From the NCBI GenBank assembly GCA_947071955.1, contig CAMTGL010000086.1, positions 1 through 8,327 on the forward strand: a DNA stretch of 8,327 bases, written 5' to 3'. The translations under genes and the position numbers were made by a program. Numbering within the stretch: position 1 is the stretch's first letter; each line of letters begins with the position of its first letter. Positions 6,014 through 8,327 of this stretch are shown here, one piece after another. This stretch comes from an uncultured Plesiomonas sp. Lineage in GTDB: Bacteria > Pseudomonadota > Gammaproteobacteria > Enterobacterales > CAMTGL01. The notes under the pieces were generated by a model, which worked only from the letters and a program-made list of their open reading frames with translations, was not told the DNA's origin and made no database searches.

Positions 6014-7031
6014 TAAGCGTACGCAGTGCATCCAACACTGTTTGTGGCTCTAGCTCTGTCAGACAGCGCAAGTGGTTGTAACGGCATGTTTTTTTAAAGC
6101 AAGGCCGGCACTCAATATCGGTATGTAGGGTTTTCACGTGCTGGGCAAGTGGAGGCGTGTAGCGTGGTGAGCTTGAACCATAAAGGGCAACAATCGGAGT
6201 GTTAACAGCAGCGGCTACATGCATTAAGCCGGTATCATTGGTGATAATTGCTTGGCAACTGGCAAGTAAATCAATGGCTTCGGTCAGTGATGTTAAACCA
6301 CACAAAATAATACATTGTAGCTTTTCGTCTGTGGATAACTGATTGCGAATAGCATTTGCAATATCGAGATCTTTGGCTGAGCCAAAGATCCATATTTGCT
6401 TACCTTCGGCAATACAGGTTTGGGCAACATGCGCATAATGTTCCGTTGGCCAGCGTTTTGCGGGGCCAAATTCAGCGCCAGGACATAAGCCAATAATCGG
6501 TGCATGGGTACTCAATTGTAAACGTGCAATGGCTATGGCTTTTTGCTCTGGAGTTGAGAGCAGCTGTGGCCATAGTAACGAGTCAATGCTAGCTTGAATG
6601 CGCTGATCGCCTACAGGGTAGGCTAATGCTGCGTAGCGCTGCACCATAAACGGCAACTGCTTCATTCCCTTTCGTAAGTCATTTAGCAGCCCATAGCGCA
6701 TTTCACCTTTCCAGCCTCGACGCTGAGCGATCCCAGCAAAAAGAGGGATCAGAGCCGATTTTGCGGAGTTTGGCAATACAATAGCCTGATCATACTGATG
6801 TTTCAGTGTGCGGCCCAGATCCCAACGGGTTTTGATATCAAACTGACCATGGCCCAATGGCATAATCAACGCTTGTCTGATTTCGGGCATTCGTTGTAAG
6901 AGTGGCTGACACCATTGTGGTGCTAAAACATCAATGTTTGCATCAGGGTGTACTGTTTTTAGCGTGCGATAAAGACTTTGCGACATGACCATGTCGCCGA
7001 TCCAAGAGGGACCGATGATGAGAATGTTCAT
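5991..7031 (-). CDS. waaF: ADP-heptose:LPS heptosyltransferase II
   Basis: WaaF transfers the second L-glycero-D-manno-heptose from ADP-heptose to heptose I. The 346-residue product is close to the E. coli enzyme in length and motifs: MNILIIGPSWIGDMVMSQSL (1-20) with catalytic-site Asp13, VLPNSAKSALIP (85-96), GWKGEMRYGLLND (106-118), the donor loop PGAEFGPAKRWP (184-195) with Lys192, and TNDTGLMHVAAA (264-275). The start agrees with the family even though the nearest purine run (AAGAGA) is 12 bases upstream, a poor ribosome site. Near the C-terminus lie four cysteines (308, 311, 316, 323) in a CxxC-x4-C-x6-C pattern. E. coli WaaF lacks this, though I recall it from other WaaF proteins. The gene overlaps the convergent family 9 gene and is divergent from the last gene. 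Confidence 0.95.
   Translation of the reverse strand: MNILIIGPSWIGDMVMSQSLYRTLKTVHPDANIDVLAPQWCQPLLQRMPEIRQALIMPLGHGQFDIKTRWDLGRTLKHQYDQAIVLPNSAKSALIPLFAGIAQRRGWKGEMRYGLLNDLRKGMKQLPFMVQRYAALAYPVGDQRIQASIDSLLWPQLLSTPEQKAIAIARLQLSTHAPIIGLCPGAEFGPAKRWPTEHYAHVAQTCIAEGKQIWIFGSAKDLDIANAIRNQLSTDEKLQCIILCGLTSLTEAIDLLASCQAIITNDTGLMHVAAAVNTPIVALYGSSSPRYTPPLAQHVKTLHTDIECRPCFKKTCRYNHLRCLTELEPQTVLDALRTLITHPMQA
6002..6035. repeat. Nested inverted repeat at a convergent gene junction
   Basis: TTGGATGC (6002-6009) and GCATCCAA (6028-6035) form a perfect 8-base inverted repeat with an 18-base centre. The centre contains the palindrome GCGTACGC (6017-6024), and TGCGTA (6007-6012) can instead pair with TACGCA (6020-6025). 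The element covers the stop codon of the plus-strand gene and lies in the waaF coding end. It has no T-run on either side, so it is not a classic intrinsic terminator, but it could stabilise or end both transcripts. Confidence 0.5.
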
Positions 7032-7075
7032 GAGTAACGTGTATCTCTTATTCGGATAAGTAAGTCGTACCGCAG

Positions 7076-7081
7076 AGTATA
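7076..7081 (-). promoter_or_regulatory. Candidate -10 element of waaF
   Basis: On the minus strand this reads TATACT (5/6 match), about 45 bases upstream of the waaF start codon. No good -35 lies at 16-18 bases. A start near 7069 would leave a leader of about 38 bases. Confidence 0.35.
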
Positions 7082-7110
7082 GCGGATGTTGAACGCTGAC
7101 TTTATGGTAC

Positions 7111-7147
7111 AGGCTTATTACATAATTTGGTATGATACATTAAGCCT
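7111..7147. repeat. Inverted repeat flanking a promoter
   Basis: AGGCTTA (7111-7117) and TAAGCCT (7141-7147) are perfect inverted copies with 23 bases between them and centres 30 bases apart, about three helical turns. They bracket the extended -10 of the last gene, and the right arm covers the likely transcription start. This could be a paired operator; chance is possible with seven-base arms. Confidence 0.4.
7128..7136 (+). promoter_or_regulatory. Extended -10 promoter of the last glycosyltransferase
   Basis: TGGTATGAT contains TG one base before TATGAT, an extended -10 element with a 5/6 hexamer. The -35 position (TACAGG) is poor, as is common for extended -10 promoters. An alternative is CTGACT (7096-7101) with CATAAT (7121-7126) at 19-base spacing. 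Transcription would start near 7143, about 49 bases before the start codon. Confidence 0.45.
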
Positions 7148-7191
7148 ATTCAACACTATCAGCTGCCATATACAGGTAGGGATCTATTTTT

Positions 7192-8289
7192 ATGCTGAAA
7201 GAAAAACTGACATCGTTAAAATCATCGATTCAGCAGGGTCGTGATCAGATCAGACGAACATTAGGAAAGCTATTGTTTGATCAGCATAAAATAGATGATG
7301 GTGTTGTACGTAATAAACTGGTTTTAGTCCGTTGGGATGCAAAGTTAGGTGATGCAATTGTTTCTTCATGGTTTATTCGTGAGGTCAAAATACATTATCC
7401 TGAAATGAACATTTGCGTTATTACTACCCCACAAATGGCGCCGCTATTTCGCCAGCATTTTTTTGCAGACACCGTGTATGAAATACCTAAAAGAGCAAGC
7501 TATACACAGTTGGCTAAACTTGCAAAAGCTATTGGGCCAGTTGATTACTTAATTCATTTAAGTAAAACAATGAAAATGAAAGATATCTATTTTATCCGGA
7601 AAATGTCTATCCGATTTATTGTTGGGATGGATGATGAACTGGATTGTGTGAATATTAAACTAGGTGAAAAAAGTAAAGGGATGCACTTTGCAGATAAATT
7701 TGAGTTAATTACTAAGCAAATGGGGATTAAGTCACCAAATAAGCAATATGTAGTACCTTGTATTAATGATGATGAGCAAAAAGTTAATCGCTGGTGGCCC
7801 AATGATACACTGCCGATTATCTGTTTTAATCCGTATGGCAGCGGTGGTGCAAGACGATTAAATCCAAGCAATATTATCAGCATTACTAATTTAATTCTTG
7901 AATCCTCAGAGACTTCGGTGTGCTTGCTCTATCCTCCAGATATGGAATCAACAATAAAAGATATTGTTTTACAGCTGAGTACGCCAGATCGCGTACTCAT
8001 CTCACCTGACTCTCCATCTATAGGGGGAATGATCGCTCAAATCCGGCGCTGTACCGGATTGATTTCGGTAGATACTGCAACTATACATATTGCAACGGGA
8101 TTAGGTATTCCAACAGTTGGATTATATAATCCAGATACACAAGTGGGCGATGATAATTTTTCTGAGTGGCATCCGAATAATAGTAAATCTTTAGTTGTTT
8201 TCTCAGAAAAAACAAAAAATATCAGTGTGAATTCTATTAATCATGAAAAGGTAATTGAGTCGCTTAAACAAATTCTGAAAAGCGAATAA
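7192..8289 (+). CDS. Family 9 glycosyltransferase with N-terminal extension, AT-rich
   Basis: This 365-residue protein is a divergent family 9 GT-B enzyme. The usual N-terminal motif appears late, as KLVLVRWDAKLGDAIVSSWF (42-61, Asp54 at the catalytic position), after a basic extension of about 40 residues that may form a membrane-associated helix. The donor-domain blocks are NPYGSGGARRLN (213-224) and SVDTATIHIATGLGIPTVGLYNPD (292-315), where the usual Gly-Pro after DT is Ala-Thr. TAGGGA nine bases before ATG 7192 supports the start. The gene is visibly more AT-rich than its neighbours: 15 of 60 bases are G or C at 7561-7620, against 34 of 60 at 6421-6480 in waaF. It probably adds a strain-variable outer-core sugar, perhaps heptose, and may have been acquired by transfer. 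Donor and acceptor are unknown. Confidence 0.85.
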   Translation: MLKEKLTSLKSSIQQGRDQIRRTLGKLLFDQHKIDDGVVRNKLVLVRWDAKLGDAIVSSWFIREVKIHYPEMNICVITTPQMAPLFRQHFFADTVYEIPKRASYTQLAKLAKAIGPVDYLIHLSKTMKMKDIYFIRKMSIRFIVGMDDELDCVNIKLGEKSKGMHFADKFELITKQMGIKSPNKQYVVPCINDDEQKVNRWWPNDTLPIICFNPYGSGGARRLNPSNIISITNLILESSETSVCLLYPPDMESTIKDIVLQLSTPDRVLISPDSPSIGGMIAQIRRCTGLISVDTATIHIATGLGIPTVGLYNPDTQVGDDNFSEWHPNNSKSLVVFSEKTKNISVNSINHEKVIESLKQILKSE

Positions 8290-8327
8290 AAAGTCTTTTA
8301 TTTTCAATTGGTTAATAGCTTATTTAT

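Noticed and set aside
8285..8302. AATAAAA/TTTTATT hairpin at the stop of the last gene
   Set aside because: The stem is made only of A-T pairs with a four-base loop and would be too weak to terminate; AT-rich sequence gives such matches by chance.

Overview
The window is part of a lipopolysaccharide (LPS) core-oligosaccharide locus from a gammaproteobacterium. Eight genes are visible. Seven are glycosyltransferases and the eighth is the Kdo kinase KdkA. Having WaaA, KdkA, an OpsX-type heptosyltransferase I and WaaF together is typical of lineages such as Vibrionaceae, Pasteurellaceae, Plesiomonas and Aeromonadales (for example Tolumonas), whose LPS carries one phosphorylated Kdo. The genus cannot be fixed from this sequence. 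Most of the locus is of medium GC, but the last gene is clearly more AT-rich.

Layout, left to right: a 5'-truncated family 9 glycosyltransferase (+, ends 773); a WaaE/LgtF-like family 2 glycosyltransferase (-, 745-1527); an OpsX-like heptosyltransferase I (-, 1527-2612); kdkA (+, 2745-3482); waaA (-, 3529-4797); a family 9 glycosyltransferase (+, 4901-6013); waaF (-, 5991-7031); and an AT-rich family 9 glycosyltransferase (+, 7192-8289). Only opsX and the family 2 gene run in the same direction one after another, joined by a one-base stop/start overlap. Every other junction is convergent or divergent. Two convergent junctions overlap inside the coding sequences (745-773 and 5991-6013). The three divergent junctions (2613-2744, 4798-4900, 7032-7191) hold plausible sigma70-type promoters. 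No stretch longer than 300 bases lacks a gene, and bases 8290-8327 hold nothing recognisable beyond AT-rich sequence.

Inferred pathway: WaaA adds Kdo to the lipid A precursor at the inner membrane, and KdkA phosphorylates that Kdo. OpsX adds heptose I to phospho-Kdo, WaaF adds heptose II, and the family 2 enzyme probably adds glucose to heptose I. The three other family 9 enzymes would add further heptoses or outer-core sugars; their exact linkages cannot be read from sequence. No RNA gene, CRISPR array, insertion sequence or phage gene was seen. This is a recognisable core-LPS cluster. The points worth a second look are in its regulation, overlaps and divergent family 9 paralogues, and I see no evidence of a wholly new system.
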